Positions 33,406 through 46,153 are shown, counted from the first letter of the stretch. The stretch is 64,000 nt of DNA from Trochalopteron elliotii (GCA_024734555.1 JANPWX010000652.1:86890-150889), one strand, 5' to 3'. Made by a program: numbers and translations. Notes: generated from the sequence alone by a model not told the origin.

Positions 33406-34567
33406 CTGGAGGGAAACAGGAGATGCTGGTAACAAGGTAAGATAAATTAGATAAAAGAAGATGGCACCTTCAGCAGCTCCTGTAATAAAGGAAAAAAGAA
33501 GAACACAGGGAGAAGGATGCTGGTTTAAAAGCCACCTTTCCTTGAGACGTCCAGAACATGAAAAAACAGAACTCAGCATTGGCAGAAAAATTATTAACCC
33601 TTCTAAACTGCCAGAGTAACAGGGCTCTGACAGCCATTCACGTTATCTCTCACCCTGGAGGATCCCCAGAGGATTTTACAACCCAGTGGAAGTCATAAAC
33701 CAGCAGTGGAGCAGCCAGGAGTAAAATATGATCAATGCCAGGAGGAAAACGTTTAAAAAGGGCTCAGTTGAGGCTGTTGGAAAATCGAAGCCAGTTCTGG
33801 AATCTGAGTGAAATCAGCATCTCCTGATGGCCACGATTCATCCCCCTCTTCAAGGTGGTTTCAAGGATTTTTCCAGCAAATATCCAAGTATGGCCTTAAA
33901 GAAGGAGTCTAGAATCTGGTTGCTCCAAGTGATGATGAGAATGGGACCCCAGATTCTGGTTCCTGAAACAGGAATGGAACAAGGGAAACAAACAGGACCT
34001 GCTAACCTGGATCTTGGCTAATGAAGATGGATTCCACCTCTTTCCACACGTGGTAATTAACAGCTGTTTCACACGCCACTAACAAATGATATCCATTAAA
34101 AATGAAAACAAATTGCAATAAATGCACAGCATTCAAGGCTGGGAGAGGTCAACCCTCCAAACAGGCATAAATCATCTCTCTGTGGCAGTAAGTGAACAAT
34201 TAATTCACTGCTTGACCTCCTACATTCAAACCCTCCCAGTGTTCCTCCTCCTCCTCCTGGTGAAGAGGATGATTGTTCCTGGTGAAGGCCACACTTGAGG
34301 GCTCAAAGGAAGGTGAGGCACGAGTGGTGTGCATGGATGGGAAGCTAATTCTGCAGGGAATAAAAGGATATTGTTGGCAAAACAGCATTTATTTGCAGGG
34401 TCAGTTATTTGGAGAGGTCACCACGCACACAACACCAGGAATGTAAAAAGAAATAAAAATCAGAGCCTTTGTCCTTCTGTGGCAGCTTCTGCACAGGCAC
34501 CACGAGCTGTGAACATCCTTTATAGGGTTTATTTTTTGGGAATTCCCCCAGCCCACGAGGAACTCAC
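33406..34567 (-). other. SRGAP2 intron
   Basis: No exon or recognised repeat family. Confidence 0.55.
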
Positions 34568-34628
34568 CATGCCTGCTGATGAATCGGATGCAGCTCTCCA
34601 CCACCAGGGGAATGGCTTGGGAGGAATC
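34568..34628 (-). CDS. SRGAP2: SRGAP2 RhoGAP first exon (residues 499-519)
   Basis: This 61-nt exon has acceptor TCTGGGCAG and donor GTGAGT. It encodes DSSQAIPLVVESCIRFISRH, the first helix of the RhoGAP domain. Confidence 0.96.
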
Positions 34629-35309
34629 CTGCCCAGAGAGGGATTAACAGCAAGAGTAGGCAGGGTGTAGAGTGAAGAGAAAAAAAAAAATAAAGAATAA
34701 AAGAAATGAGAAAGGTTTGACTCTGCACACCAAGATCACAACTTGCTGTCTTTATTCTGAAACTGCAAAGGAGCAGCCCAAGGCTGTGTGAAGTGGAATT
34801 CCCAAACTTTAACCTCACAGGACCAACAAGAGATACTTTGGGGCCTCCCTATCTCAAGGAAACACATTTTAGCTCATTTGGGTACCAAAAAGCAGCAGAT
34901 TATCCCCAAGGCCAGGGATACAAAGCCTGGCTTTGTGAGTCTTTATTACAGGAAGGCACAACACCAGAGCAGTTACAGGTTTAACAGGGGGATTCCAGGG
35001 AAAATAAAGGGGATGGAGACAAACAAACAACAACGTGGATCCCATAAATCAGGGCTGTCCAAACAGCTCGAGGCTGCTTGGGATTTTTGACTCTGATTTT
35101 TGAGGTCTGTCAAAACACAGAGTCAAAGCAATTTTAAATTTTGTTGTGGAAAATGAGAGAGGTTTTGGATGCAGGTTTGAGGGATTTGTCAGACAAGACT
35201 GGGAAGGTGCACAGAACACAGGGAGGGACAGATAAAAATTTGTTTTCCACCACTCCTCCACTTCCCCACACCACATCCCTGCCTCGTTAACGAGGGAAAT
35301 GTTAATTAC

Positions 35310-35334
35310 CTGCTTCCTCACGGTGGAGCTGCGC
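35310..35334 (-). CDS. SRGAP2: SRGAP2 25-nt microexon (residues 490-498)
   Basis: Only 25 nt, it encodes the last base of an Arg codon and then RSSTVRKQ, a basic Ser/Thr motif between the F-BAR module and the RhoGAP domain. The acceptor is GTGGCAG and the donor GTAATT. A second possible CAG acceptor lies six bases upstream (GGACCAG), which would add two residues in frame. Phase requires it to be used together with the 28-nt exon. Confidence 0.9.
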
Positions 35335-36899
35335 CTGCCACTGGTCCAGGAGGGAAAAACAGAAGAGAACAGTCAGGATAATCCCCCACTATCACTTGTA
35401 TATAGTAAATAATCCAAAAAAAATAAAACAACACAACGTGTATCTGAAAAAAATCTAATTGTTAAATAAAAACCACATGTAAATATCACCTTTTGTTAAA
35501 TGTCACTGCCATTGTCTGTATATAACTGTATATTATTTTTATATAAATACATGCATGTATAATGTATGTACTTATAAAGTTACCAGCTCATCCCTGCAGT
35601 GCTCCCAACCCCATTCTGGAGCAGGGAAGGAGCCAGATATCCCAGTCCACCACAGTGCCAGAGCCCCACTGGATTTATGCAACTCCAGAACGATTTGAAG
35701 TGACTTTAAATCACTCCAAAACCTGCACGAGGCACAAGGGAGCCCTGCCAAAAAATCACCCCTGACGTTTTAATTCCGACCAGAAGGAATTCTGTGATCC
35801 AGGGCTGCTTTGCTGGAGGTGAAGTTTGATATAAATTGCTCAGGGAAGAGCAGGTGGGAGCAGGCTGGTTCCCCCTGTGCTGTTAACAGCTGCCACTGCG
35901 GGGTCTTTATTACAGTTTTGATAAGGTTTTCAAATAAATAAATAACACAAAACCCCCCTGGAACACCAGCACACACCAGCCAGGCTAAGCCTTGTCTGTC
36001 TGCTCTCATTTGCTGATGCTGGTGGACATTAATGGCAAAAAAACAAGGAAGAAAAGCCCTGCTCTGCCAGGGTTTTCCCCTCAAAATTTATTACTGGGGT
36101 TTAAAATTCCTTTAGTTTCTTGTAAAAATGAAGCAAGGGAGATAAGAGCAGAGAGGCCCTAATGTATCATTCCAGCCAATTCCCTGCCAGGGCAGATGGC
36201 TGCTGAATTATAAATGAGGGGATTAGAAGTGTGATTTTTTTAAAAAAGCCTGTACAATGTGTTAATTTGGGGGGAAATTCCTTTTGTAAAAAAAAAAAAA
36301 AAATCAAAACGACTGAATGAAAAATAATAATAAAAAAAATAATAAAAGAAAAATCCAATTCCACAGGCTGTCACAGACAATGGGGTGGGCTTTAAACTGA
36401 TCCTCTGATATTTCAAAATTGTTTCATGATGAATAATATTTTATTATTACAGATGTCAGGGCCTAATTAGGACCTGCCAGTTTTGCTTTGCTGTGAGGAA
36501 TGGGAAGAGCAGTAATGAGTCCACGCTGGTGGTAATCACCTTCCTTGTGTTAACGAGGCAGGAGGATGCACAGCCCCAGCCCCTGGTGCCCAGCAGAGCC
36601 CCCCGAATCCATCAATCTGGAGATGGGGATTTGTTATGTTTTAACAAATAAAGCCCCACCAGAAGCTCAGTGCTGGTTCTGGGATTGGTCCTAATTAAAT
36701 TAAAAGGTTTATTCTGGAATCCAGGCCCAGCAGAGCACTGGGAGCAAGAGTTTCCCAATTTATGGTCCTCGACAGTGTGGAGGTCCACCTCTCTTTGGTT
36801 ATAAACACCTAAATCTGGAGAATATTGTCTGGGTGACAGCACCAAATTAAGGAATTCCTCTCACTTTCCCATCCTGCTCCTGATCTGCACTAAGGGCAA

Positions 36900-37165
36900 G
36901 AAAAGGAATTTGTTTATATTAAATTAAATTTATAATAAACTAGTTTTAAAAATGTATAATAAATTTTATTTTAAAAATTATAATAAAATTGATTTTAAAC
37001 TTCATAATAAATTTGAATTTAAAATTCTTAATAAACTGGATTTTGAAATTTGTAATAAATTTGATTTTCATAATTATAATAATTTTAATTTAAATTTTTC
37101 TATTAAGTTTTACTTTTAAAGTATAATAAATTTTAATTTAAATTTATAGTAATTTTAATTAAATT
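36900..37165. repeat. AT-rich low-complexity block
   Basis: Degenerate repeats of the type ttataataaattttaattt, almost pure A and T, sit directly against a CR1 fragment. Confidence 0.85.
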
Positions 37166-37169
37166 TATT

Positions 37170-37315
37170 GAATTCCTGCCCCGTCCCTGGAAGTGTTCCA
37201 GGCCAGGCTGGATGGAATTTGACAGTGGAAGGTGTCCCTGCCCATGGCACTGGAAGAGCTTTAAGGTCCCTTCCCACCCAAACCACTCCATGATTCCATT
37301 CTGTCACCCTAAATC
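37170..37315 (+). mobile_element. CR1 LINE 3'-end fragment
   Basis: Sense-strand CR1: ccctggaagtgttccaggcc, then ggtgtccctgcccatggcac and the terminal cccaaaccactccatgattc. Confidence 0.88.
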
Positions 37316-37420
37316 AGTGTATTTCTCTAACAGACACACACCCTGGGCTGCTAACTGATCCGGAATGACCAATTTGCATCAGATTTCCCCTAAAATCACA
37401 ATTCCCTGAGCCACACCTAC

Positions 37421-37448
37421 CTGGCCAGGGCACAGTCCGTCCGCTGAC
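37421..37448 (-). CDS. SRGAP2: SRGAP2 28-nt microexon (residues 481-490)
   Basis: This 28-nt exon between acceptor CTCCACAG and donor GTAGGT encodes QRTDCALA with split Ser and Arg codons. It matches human QRTDCSLAR. It was found by phase logic: neither flanking exon can join the other in frame without it. Confidence 0.9.
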
Positions 37449-40031
37449 CTGTGGAGGAGAAACCCAGCATGAGGAGGGAGGAAAAGCAAAATGCTCTCAG
37501 AATTTCTGCACAGAGGATTTTGGAAGGAGATGGAGGAAAGGAGAGGAGAGAGGAGGGGGAAAAGCTCCAAGGACAGCATCAAACCCATCCCCTGCCAGCT
37601 CAGCCCCACCAAACCCAACCAGGAACCAGCTCAGGCTGTCCAAGCACTCCTATCTCTGTGAATTCTTGGGGTTTTTTTAAAATAGAAATCACCTCCCTGA
37701 GCATTCTAATCCTTGACTTCTGCCAAAAAAACTGGGCTTGTCAGTCCCTCCCTCTCTCCTTCCCAGGGGAACTGGTGGGGTGAGAGATTCTGCTGCACAA
37801 AGCCCCTCAGGAAGAGTGCAAACATTTCCCAGATTTGTCAGCCCACAGCCTCAACGTGCTGGCACTGCAGTTACTTTGAGAGACAGACGTTTCAGGGGTG
37901 TTTTCCACAAACATATTTATAAAAAAACCCCACTCCCATTAACTCGTGTGTGAGTTTTTGAGGAAGCAGCAGCCAAAAGCTTTGGGACTTGTTAATGCAG
38001 CATCACCTCAAACATCACAACAGAAGGGGCAGGGAAAAAGAGGATGGTGCTGCTGGGAGTGGGACAGGCCTGGATTTTTGGGTTTTTTTGGTGAAAAAAA
38101 ATCAGTGAAACCAGCACTGAGCTGAAAATCCACCTTTCCCTCCTGTTGTCTCCCTGCATCCTGGGGAGGTGGAAGGAGGAAGTAGCTAATTGCTGATGGC
38201 TTGACAATTAGCTGAGCACATCTTGATAGCCACTTTTGCTCTCCCCACACAGAGCCAAAACAGTGCATAATTCACAGGAAAATGTTATTCTGCAGCAGAA
38301 TTTCCAGCCATCTGTCCCCTTTTCATCATGGAATATTCATACAGAGAGATTATGGCAGCATCAAGGGGCTCCTGCATTAGGGTGACAAATGGGGACAGGG
38401 ACATAATGACTTGCTGCTACTTTTATTACTGGAAGTTGTCATCTTCAGATTAGAGGCAATTTGCACTAAAAAAGGTCACCTGAGGATGGGGCAGGGAGGA
38501 GAATAAAAAAATCAGAACCCCCTGAACTTGCCAGGCACTGAAGACACCCAGCTGGAGGCACATTTTCCTGTAAAGCTCCTAACTGTGCTCTGGGGACCAG
38601 TGAAGGGGATTTGATTTGCCCATTTCCCAATTAAGTGACATTTTATGGATAAATTCAGGCACAGTCCCCAGTTTGTACCATTGACCTGCTCCTGTGGGTT
38701 GGGAAATGGGACGTTCCTGCCTTTCCCAGCTCATTTTTTGATCTCACAGATGACACAAGGAGGAGGTTTTTTGGGGCTCACCCTGACACTCACAGGGTGT
38801 CACTAAGAAAGCTCTGGTTTGCCAAAATGAAACGAAAGAAACAGCCTTTAAATCCACACAGAAATCACATTTGATTTCCTCTCCTTCCCCCCCAGCACAG
38901 CCTGAGCTGGGTTCAGGGGGCAGGCAGGTTAAGAGGAAACAGGGCTTGGAATGCAGAGGTCAGCTCTGACCCAGGAATGTGATCAGTCACAGGGGCTGTC
39001 ACTGCCAGACATTCAGAGGCACAAGAAAAACGCCCTGAGGACACAAAACTTTGGCTTCAGCCACCCTTTCTTACAGGAGAGCCAAGGAGATGAGCAACTT
39101 TCACCAAGCCAACCCAAAACTGAGGCAAATCCTCCCAGCAGTCACGGCCTGGTGAACACAAAACTCTTAATTACTGCAGCCAGAAGTGTTTTAGTCTGAC
39201 AGTGCATTTCCACACTGAAAGCAAAGCACTTCAAAGCCCACATGCTGGCTGAGTTTTCATCCAGCAGACTGGCACACCACGAGCTGTGGGGAGCCCAGCT
39301 CAGCCCCAGAACCCAGGACTGAGCTGGGCCAGCTCCTGACCTGACATTTACACTGCTCAAACCTTCTCCTCTGCAAACACCAGGCAGGCACGTTTCTATG
39401 GAAACTTGGATGCATAGCTGAAGTGTTTTTGGCCAACAGGATTGGCCCATACCATGAAGGGAAAGAAATCTGCCTTTGTTCTGGCTCTGACAGCAAATGA
39501 ATATTCAGTTCTGGCTGCTGCCCCCTGACTGATGCCCTCTAGACAGGCAACATATTTCACATGCTCTGAGATTTGTCTGTGCTTCTCCTGACAAAAGCCT
39601 GGCCTCCCATACATTGGTTTGGTGGTGGTTGAACCCACAGAGGTGAGGAGCAGCTAAACTGCCCCACAAACCAAGGCCCAGCCCATCAATAATTCAGAAT
39701 TAATCAGTAAAATCACAAATTAATGATCTCTGGTGGGTTTGGCCCAGCAGAGACCATGAAGAGATAACCAGGAGGAGTGTGAGGGAGGGGAGGAGGAAGG
39801 AGGAGGGGGCAGCACACCCAGCAGTGATGCACATTAGTGCCTCATTAAGCATTTTGGTGTTCATCACTCATCAAGCAGCCACGGGGGTCCTTTGGCCTCT
39901 CCCTCGTGCAGATCAGAGAGAATTCATAAAACATAAATCACTATCCAGGGCTGAGCAATGCAATAAATCCAAAAAATGCAATAAATGCAGTAAATGCCTG
40001 GCTGTTGGCAGTGCTGGGGACACACACTCAC
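37449..40031 (-). other. SRGAP2 intron
   Basis: No exon or known repeat was recognised in these 2.6 kb. Confidence 0.55.
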
Positions 40032-40116
40032 TTTCTCCCAGGGTTTTCTGCAGGAGGTCATGCTTGGCTTGGAGCTTCGTGATCAGGTTCCTGCCTTCCA
40101 GGTACTCCTTCATTTT
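40032..40116 (-). CDS. SRGAP2: SRGAP2 end of extended F-BAR module (residues 453-481)
   Basis: This 85-nt exon has acceptor TTTCCCCAG and donor GTGAGT. It encodes KMKEYLEGRNLITKLQAKHD and LLQKTLGE, the coiled-coil end of the extended F-BAR module. Confidence 0.96.
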
Positions 40117-40199
40117 CTGGGGAAAAAGAAAAGCAGGATGGTGAATGGATAATTTCATTTCTCTGCTCAAGCCTTTGGGTTGCTGGATTGTGAACAGGA

Positions 40200-40870
40200 G
40201 GGCAGAGTGACACTGAATTTACAGTTACAGAGTGACCTTAAAATCAGAGTGACACCGAATTTACAGTGACCCCAAATTTACAGTGACACTGAATTTACAA
40301 TTATAGAATGACACTGAATTTACAGTGACCCCAAATTTACAGTGACACTGAATTTACAATTATAGAATGACACTGAATTTACAGTGACACCAAATTTACA
40401 GCTACAGAATGATACTGAATTTACACAGTAAATTCAGAGTGACACTGAATTTACAATTACAGAGTGACCCCAGAATTCAGAGTGACCCCAAATTTACAGT
40501 GACACTGAATTTACATTTATAGAACGACATTGAATTTACAGTTAGAGTGACACTGAATTTACAGTTACAGAATGACACTGAATTTACAGTGACACTGAAT
40601 TTACAATTATAGAATGATACTGAATTTACACAGTAAATTCAGAGTGACACTGAATTTAGTTACAGAGTGACACCAGATTTACAGTGACCCCAAATTTACA
40701 GTGACACTGAATTTGCAGTTATAGAATGACACTGAATTTACAGAGACACAGAAGTTACAGTTGTATAATGACATCGAATCTACAGTTACAGAGTGACACT
40801 GAATTTACAGTGACACTGAATTTTCAGTTGCAGAGTGACACTGAAATTTACAGTTATAGAGTAACACTGA
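40200..40870. repeat. Satellite array, GTGACACTGAATTTACA units
   Basis: About 30 degenerate units of 18-27 bp are built from gtgacactgaatttacag and gttacagaat. The array starts about 85 bp from the acceptor at 40117. A second array of the same unit and orientation lies at 47.23-47.63 kb. Confidence 0.93.
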
Positions 40871-41671
40871 AATTCATGGTTTAAGCATGAACTAAGTCCT
40901 GGCTTATGTATCTGAGTCTGAAGCTCAGGCCACTCATATTTTGAGCCCAACCAAGCTTGGATCAACAATCTCAGAGGTCTTTTCCAACCTCAACAACTCT
41001 GAAATCCTGTGAATTCTCCACCTGCAGGGGAATTCCCGTTGTTCCACTGTGGGATCAGCTGAATGTTTGGCATCTTTTGGAGCCATCAGAGGAGCTGTCA
41101 TCCCTCCCCGGGCAGGCAGGGCGGGATGCACTGAATGAGCAATCTGTTTTAACCAACTAAAAGGCTGCTACTGTGCTTATTCTCTCACTTAACCTCTGTC
41201 ACCCCACTTTACTTGTCAAAGGCAGGGTCTGCCTCCACGCTGGATGATCCACAGGGCTGCACAGAGGGCAGGGGACAAAACAAATAAAGATATTATTGAG
41301 GTGCAGGGGAATGTTGTACAGCCACACAGGCATTTCTCCCACTGCTCTCTGATTTTCCACAGCTCTGCAAATGCTGGGTTTTTCTTTTTCTTTTACTTTT
41401 TTTTTTTTTCTTGCAGGTCTTTCATCTCTTATCTGGCAGTTCAGAGCAGTTTTATTTATCTTCCCTGAGCTGCAGCATGTGAAATGCTCTGCTGTACAGG
41501 GGCTGCCCACGTTATAAATGGGACATGTCTGCAGTCAAAACCACAAACTCTGCAAATATCACAGAGCACTCCTTTGGAATGATGAGAGATCTTAAAACCC
41601 AGCCAGCAGAATGAGCACAGAGAGAGGATCCTTATCTAACAACGAAATGTTCTCATTCTAATCAAAGCCTC

Positions 41672-41815
41672 AGATGGTTTAGGTGGGAAAGGACCTCAAA
41701 GCTCATCCAGTTCCATGTTCAGGGATATTTTTCACCATCCCAGGTTGCTCCAAACCCTGTCCAGTCTGGCCTTGGACACTTCCAGCTTTCCCCAGTTCAA
41801 TCCAATCCCTTCCAG
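41672..41815 (-). mobile_element. CR1 LINE fragment
   Basis: The + strand reads cagatggtttaggtgggaaa, then ccatcccaggttgctccaaa. This is reverse-complement CR1. Confidence 0.82.
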
Positions 41816-41949
41816 CTCTGATCTGCACAATAAGACTGCAAATCATGAAGGTAAAAAATTGGTATTTTTAACAACGAGAGAGCCTGGGCCCTGCTTGGCC
41901 TTTGCAGGAGCAGCCTCTGTGCAGGATGGAAAGAGTCAAGTAGAAATAG

Positions 41950-41973
41950 ACACATAAATAAATAAATAAATAA

Positions 41974-42005
<32 letters not shown>
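41950..42005. repeat. Compound microsatellite (AAAT)n(AT)n(AC)n
   Basis: aaataaataaataaat passes into a run of at and then acacac. Confidence 0.95.
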
Positions 42006-43974
42006 CGAGGCAGTAGTGAGGGAAAACCTTCCAGGAACTAAGGAAGTTTCCCCTGAGGGCTCCCCAGCCCTGGTGTGCACTGACACAACAAACAAAAATG
42101 GCTTTAATTAACTGCCAAAAGCCCATGTTTTATGTCCCCTCGCTTGACAACATCCAAAGAAACATTTCACAAGAATTAAGTCCCTTTGGAAAGTCTCAGC
42201 ATTTCCTGCTTCCTTGATTAATATTTCATTTTTTTTTTTTTGCTGTTGTTGTTTTGGAAGAAAACAGGAAGGGCCCTCACCACTAGGAAAAATTAATTAC
42301 ATTTTTTTGGGGGGAATTTCCCTGTAGAATCTGTTTGCCAAGCCCTAACTGTATTTTGCTCAGTCAGTTAAATTTTTGCAGGAGAAAAGATGGTGAGTGT
42401 GAAGGGCAAAAATAACCATTCTGAAGTGGAGGAGTGGAGGATAAATCTGGTTCTGGGGGGTCTCAGAGTCACAGGTGAAAGGACAGGAGGGATGGAAGGC
42501 TCAGCTGCAAACAGAAGCTTAAAGATCAGCAGATCAACTCAGTTAAGCTCCCCTTTGAAGCAGATCTAAACACTTAAGCCCAGCCTAAGGTGGGTCAGGC
42601 AGGGCAGGGCAGAGGCACTCGCTGGGACTTGCAAGGCTCTCACTCCGAGGTCATTAAAAAACATCAACAGGTACCAGGGGCTGCTTTAAAGGAGAAAAAA
42701 GATGTTCCCATGCACTGCAGAATCTCTTTTTGGTTTTTTTTTTTTGACTGTTTCCTCATGCCTAACATTCTGTTCCCTGCCTGTTGCAAGGATGCTGATG
42801 AGAAAAAAAAAAAAAAAAGAAGAAATTAATTTCCAAATAAAGCTCCAGGCTTTTCTCAGTGAATTACAAAGATCCATTAGCCCTGGATTTCTGGCGTAAT
42901 AAACACAGTGAAAGGATAAAAAGAAAATAATCAAACTACAGGAGAACTCCTGAGGATTTCATTTGGGGCAGAGCACAGCTGGAGTTGGGTTGAGCACAAC
43001 CAGAACAAAGCAGCAGAAACGTCTCTGAGTCACCCCCTTAGTGCAGGGTGACAATCCAGAGGAGAAGATCAGCTGGGAGTCAGAGCCAGGAGAATTTGGC
43101 ACCAAAAACAAAACCCACACAGGCACCTCTGAGCCCAAAGCCCTGCAGGATGGGATGAAGCAAAACCCCAACCAGAACGTGTTCAGGATACAGGGAAAAA
43201 AACATTTCTGCCCCTGCTCCACATCCTGACCCATCCCCAGCCAGGAAAACCCAGTGATTTTCCTCTCTCTCACCCCTCCAAGAGTAATTCCAAACCAGGC
43301 ACACAAGGATGGGGGGACTGGCTCCATTTCCCACAGGATCAGCAGCACCAGGACCAAACCCAGCTGCAGGACTCAGGAGCAGGAGGATTTTATCCCACCT
43401 TTCCCCATGTCTGAACCTTGGCAAAAACAAACCTCCACTAACCCTAAAGCACTTCACACAGCCAGCATTGCTCTGCTTGTTTCCAGAGGTAAAAAACCCC
43501 AACATTCTGCCTAAGAACTGAAATTATTCCAGTTTAGAGGTGAAAGAATGCAATAATTTCCCCCTTTCCCAGGGGGCAGGTGGTGCCAGCTGTGCCCTGG
43601 TGGGCAGCAGTGCCAGGATCCCTGCCTGGGGAAGCAGGGCTGTAACCATGGCAGCAGCAGCAGCTCATCCCTGGATTTTGGCTCCCTGAAGTGGCTGCTG
43701 CTGCTTCCCTGCCCCAGCCACCTGCAGCAGCTCAGGGCTGAGCCCACCCTTCCCTGGGAAGTTTCAATTATCCTGAGCACAAATCTCCCTTCAGAGCCCA
43801 ACAAGAGATCCATCAGCTCTGGCGTGCTGGGATGTGCTTCCAGTGGAAATACAGATTATTCCAGTCTGGAGATAGTCCAGTGATTATCCTTCCACTAAAT
43901 TCCCATCTCTGTGTTTACCCAAGAGCTCTGCCTAGGAATGCAGCACATGGAATTTCCTCGAGCCCACATTAACA
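42006..43974 (-). other. SRGAP2 intron
   Basis: The intron contains several A or T tracts. No exon or repeat family was recognised. Confidence 0.5.
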
Positions 43975-44092
43975 TGGAATATTCTTTTAAATATTCTTTT
44001 AAATACTCTTTTAAATATTCTTTTAAATATTCTTTTAAATATTCTTTTAAATATTCTTTTGAATATCCTTTTAATTATTCTTTTAAATGCAG
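43975..44092. repeat. Tandem repeat, 12-bp unit attcttttaaat
   Basis: About nine near-identical 12-bp units, intronic in SRGAP2. Because 12 is a multiple of three, frames stay open across it. Confidence 0.93.
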
Positions 44093-45260
44093 CGTTTTTC
44101 TTACAGTTCCTGTCCCCCAGCACTCAGCACATCACGAGCTAAAAGGGAATTAAATCTCAATTCTGCACTGCACTTTGTCTGTTTTTTTTTTACCCCCTAC
44201 ACAAAGCTCTGCCCTCAAGCCTCATTAACACCCATCTGAGGGTTTTATGAGACACTGCAAAAGCTGCTCCTCGGAGGTTCAGAGCTGGAAATCCTTATCA
44301 AGGCTATTTATAAGCCTGGTCAATAGCAGATCAATGCAGCATCTGATCAGGCTGCTTAAAGAGGGTCTCTCCCTAACACCACAGCAACAACATGAAAGGG
44401 AGAAATATCCCACCCAAACTGAGCCCTGGATTCCTCCTTCTCCTGTCTGAACTCAAACCAGCTCTCTCTGGAGAGGAAATGCAAAGAGTTCAATTAAAAT
44501 CACTTTTCCAGTTCCATAACCCTGGGCAGGGTGGTCAATCCTGTCTTAATTGAAGCAGCTTCTCCACTCACTTCTCTCAACAACCAAATTCACCTTCAGT
44601 GAAGGATTCTGGATTTTTCTAACTCAAGGCCCAATGACCCATCCTGCCAGGTTAGTGCCATTTGCACTGAAAATTCAGATTTTTAACAAGCAACAGCATT
44701 CTGGGAGGAAGTAGGTGAAGGATGCCCAAAGGAATGGCAAATTAACCAGGGTGAGACCCATGATTTTCATCTGCTGCTCTGAAATATTTTGAAACTGGAA
44801 ACAAATTCAAGGGTTTAACATAAATCTGATGTAGGAAAAAGACACACAGTCTGGCATGAAATTCAACAGCAAAAAGCTCTTAGCATCTTGTAAAAAACAC
44901 TGACTCAATGAAAAGCTTTCTGCAGGCTGAAATTGTAACGTGGTAACAAAAAATGAAAGAGCTAAAAACACTCTTTTAGTTTGCACTAGTTTTGAAATTT
45001 CATGTTTACAAGCTATTAAGTTCTTTCTCAGAAAATTCCTTTTCAGATGCAGAAGAAATCCAATTTGACACAATTTACCCACAGACCACGTTTGAATCAA
45101 CAGAGATATCCCAAAATATTCCCAGAGAGTTGAGACCACACATTTTTAAACCCCAACATGTTTCCTCTGCTTGCCCAAAATCAGCAAGAGAAGAGTTTTT
45201 TGTTAGACAAGAGTCTGCAGTCTGCTGTGAGGAGAATTCTGAACAGATCCAATTCCAAAT
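44093..45260 (-). other. SRGAP2 intron
   Basis: No exon or repeat family was recognised. Confidence 0.5.
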
Positions 45261-45318
45261 GACAGAATCATGGAAAGGGTTGGGAAGGATCCTAAAGATC
45301 ATCCAGGGGATGGGCAGG
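45261..45318 (-). mobile_element. CR1 LINE fragment, left part, split by LTR
   Basis: gacagaatcatggaaagggt and gatcatccaggggatgggca are reverse-complement CR1. The element resumes at 45614 after an LTR-like insertion. Confidence 0.75.
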
Positions 45319-45613
45319 TGTCACCTTGATTTTTTCACCTTTCTGATGTTTTGCATTTCTGTTTTTGAGTTCTCATGCATGGTAACATAAACAAAGAGTG
45401 ATGTTTTGAAAAACTATGCAATTTTTCTGGGGGAAGGACAAATTGATAGACTGCTAACCTGACCAGTGGGGTCAGAGAGGTGTCAACCTCATGGCCCAAT
45501 TGCTGATCAAGTTCCAAACACTATTTAAACCCTGATCCCAAAATAAACTTCCTTCTTTCTGCTCACACAACTGGACAGTGTGAGTGTGGTTCTTTTGTGT
45601 CCATCTGGTGACA
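45319..45613 (+). mobile_element. Solo LTR-like insertion in CR1
   Basis: It starts TGTCACCTTG and ends TCTGGTGACA. It has a TATA-like ctatttaaacc near 45.52 kb and AATAAA at 45542-45547 about 70 bp before the end, as in a + strand LTR. Flanks are ggcagg and gacagg, a 6-bp target duplication with one mismatch. The surrounding CR1 is continuous once this piece is removed. Confidence 0.6.
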
Positions 45614-45950
45614 GACAGGGACACTTTCTACTATCCCAGGCTGCTCCAAACCTCTCCTGGCCTTGGACACTTCCAGGGATGGCACAGCCAGAATTGTACC
45701 AGGGCCTCACCACCCTCACAGGGGAGAATTTCCCAAAAGAGAGAAAAAAAAACCCTCCTAAATCCCTAAAAATCATCCCCAAAGCCTCTCCTGGCCTTGG
45801 ACTATCCCAGGCTGCTCCAAACCTCTCCTGGCCTTGGACACTTCCAGGGATGGCACAGCCAGAGCTGTACCAGGACCTCACCACCCTCACAGGGGAGAAT
45901 TTCCCAAAAGAGAGAAAAAAACCCCTCCTAAATCCCTTAAGAATCATCCC
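45614..45950 (-). mobile_element. CR1 fragment, duplicated in tandem
   Basis: Reverse-complement CR1 (ctactatcccaggctgctcc, then acttccagggatggcacagc) occurs twice at about 190-bp spacing. The second copy ends within 5 bp of the donor of the exon at 45956. Confidence 0.85.
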
Positions 45951-45955
45951 CTTAC

Positions 45956-46153
45956 TGTGAAGTAGAACTGCTCAGTCTCCTGCTGGTTTGCCCTTCTCTT
46001 GGCAATGCTGGGTTTGCTCATGAACGTCTCCGACACCGTGGACTTCACCGACTCCATGGAGTTGCTGTACTGGAAGCAGTCAGAGACATCAAAGTCCTCG
46101 ATGGTGACAATGTCCTGGATTGTCTGCAGCGTGGCCTCCATGGTCTTCTTCAC
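45956..46153 (-). CDS. SRGAP2: SRGAP2 extended F-BAR exon (residues 387-452)
   Basis: This 198-nt, 66-codon exon is in phase 0, with acceptor GCTGGGCAG and donor GTAAGG. It encodes VKKTMEATLQTIQDIVTIED through FDVSDCFQYSNSMESVKS to RRANQQETEQFYFT. It is part of the helical extension that stabilises the F-BAR dimer. Confidence 0.97.

Noticed and set aside
40200..40870. CRISPR-like regular repeat
   Set aside because: Unit lengths vary, there are no unique spacers of constant size, and the context is a vertebrate intron.
43911..44153. YSFKYSFK repeat protein on + strand and IFKRIFKR on minus
   Set aside because: Both are translations of the 12-bp tandem repeat.
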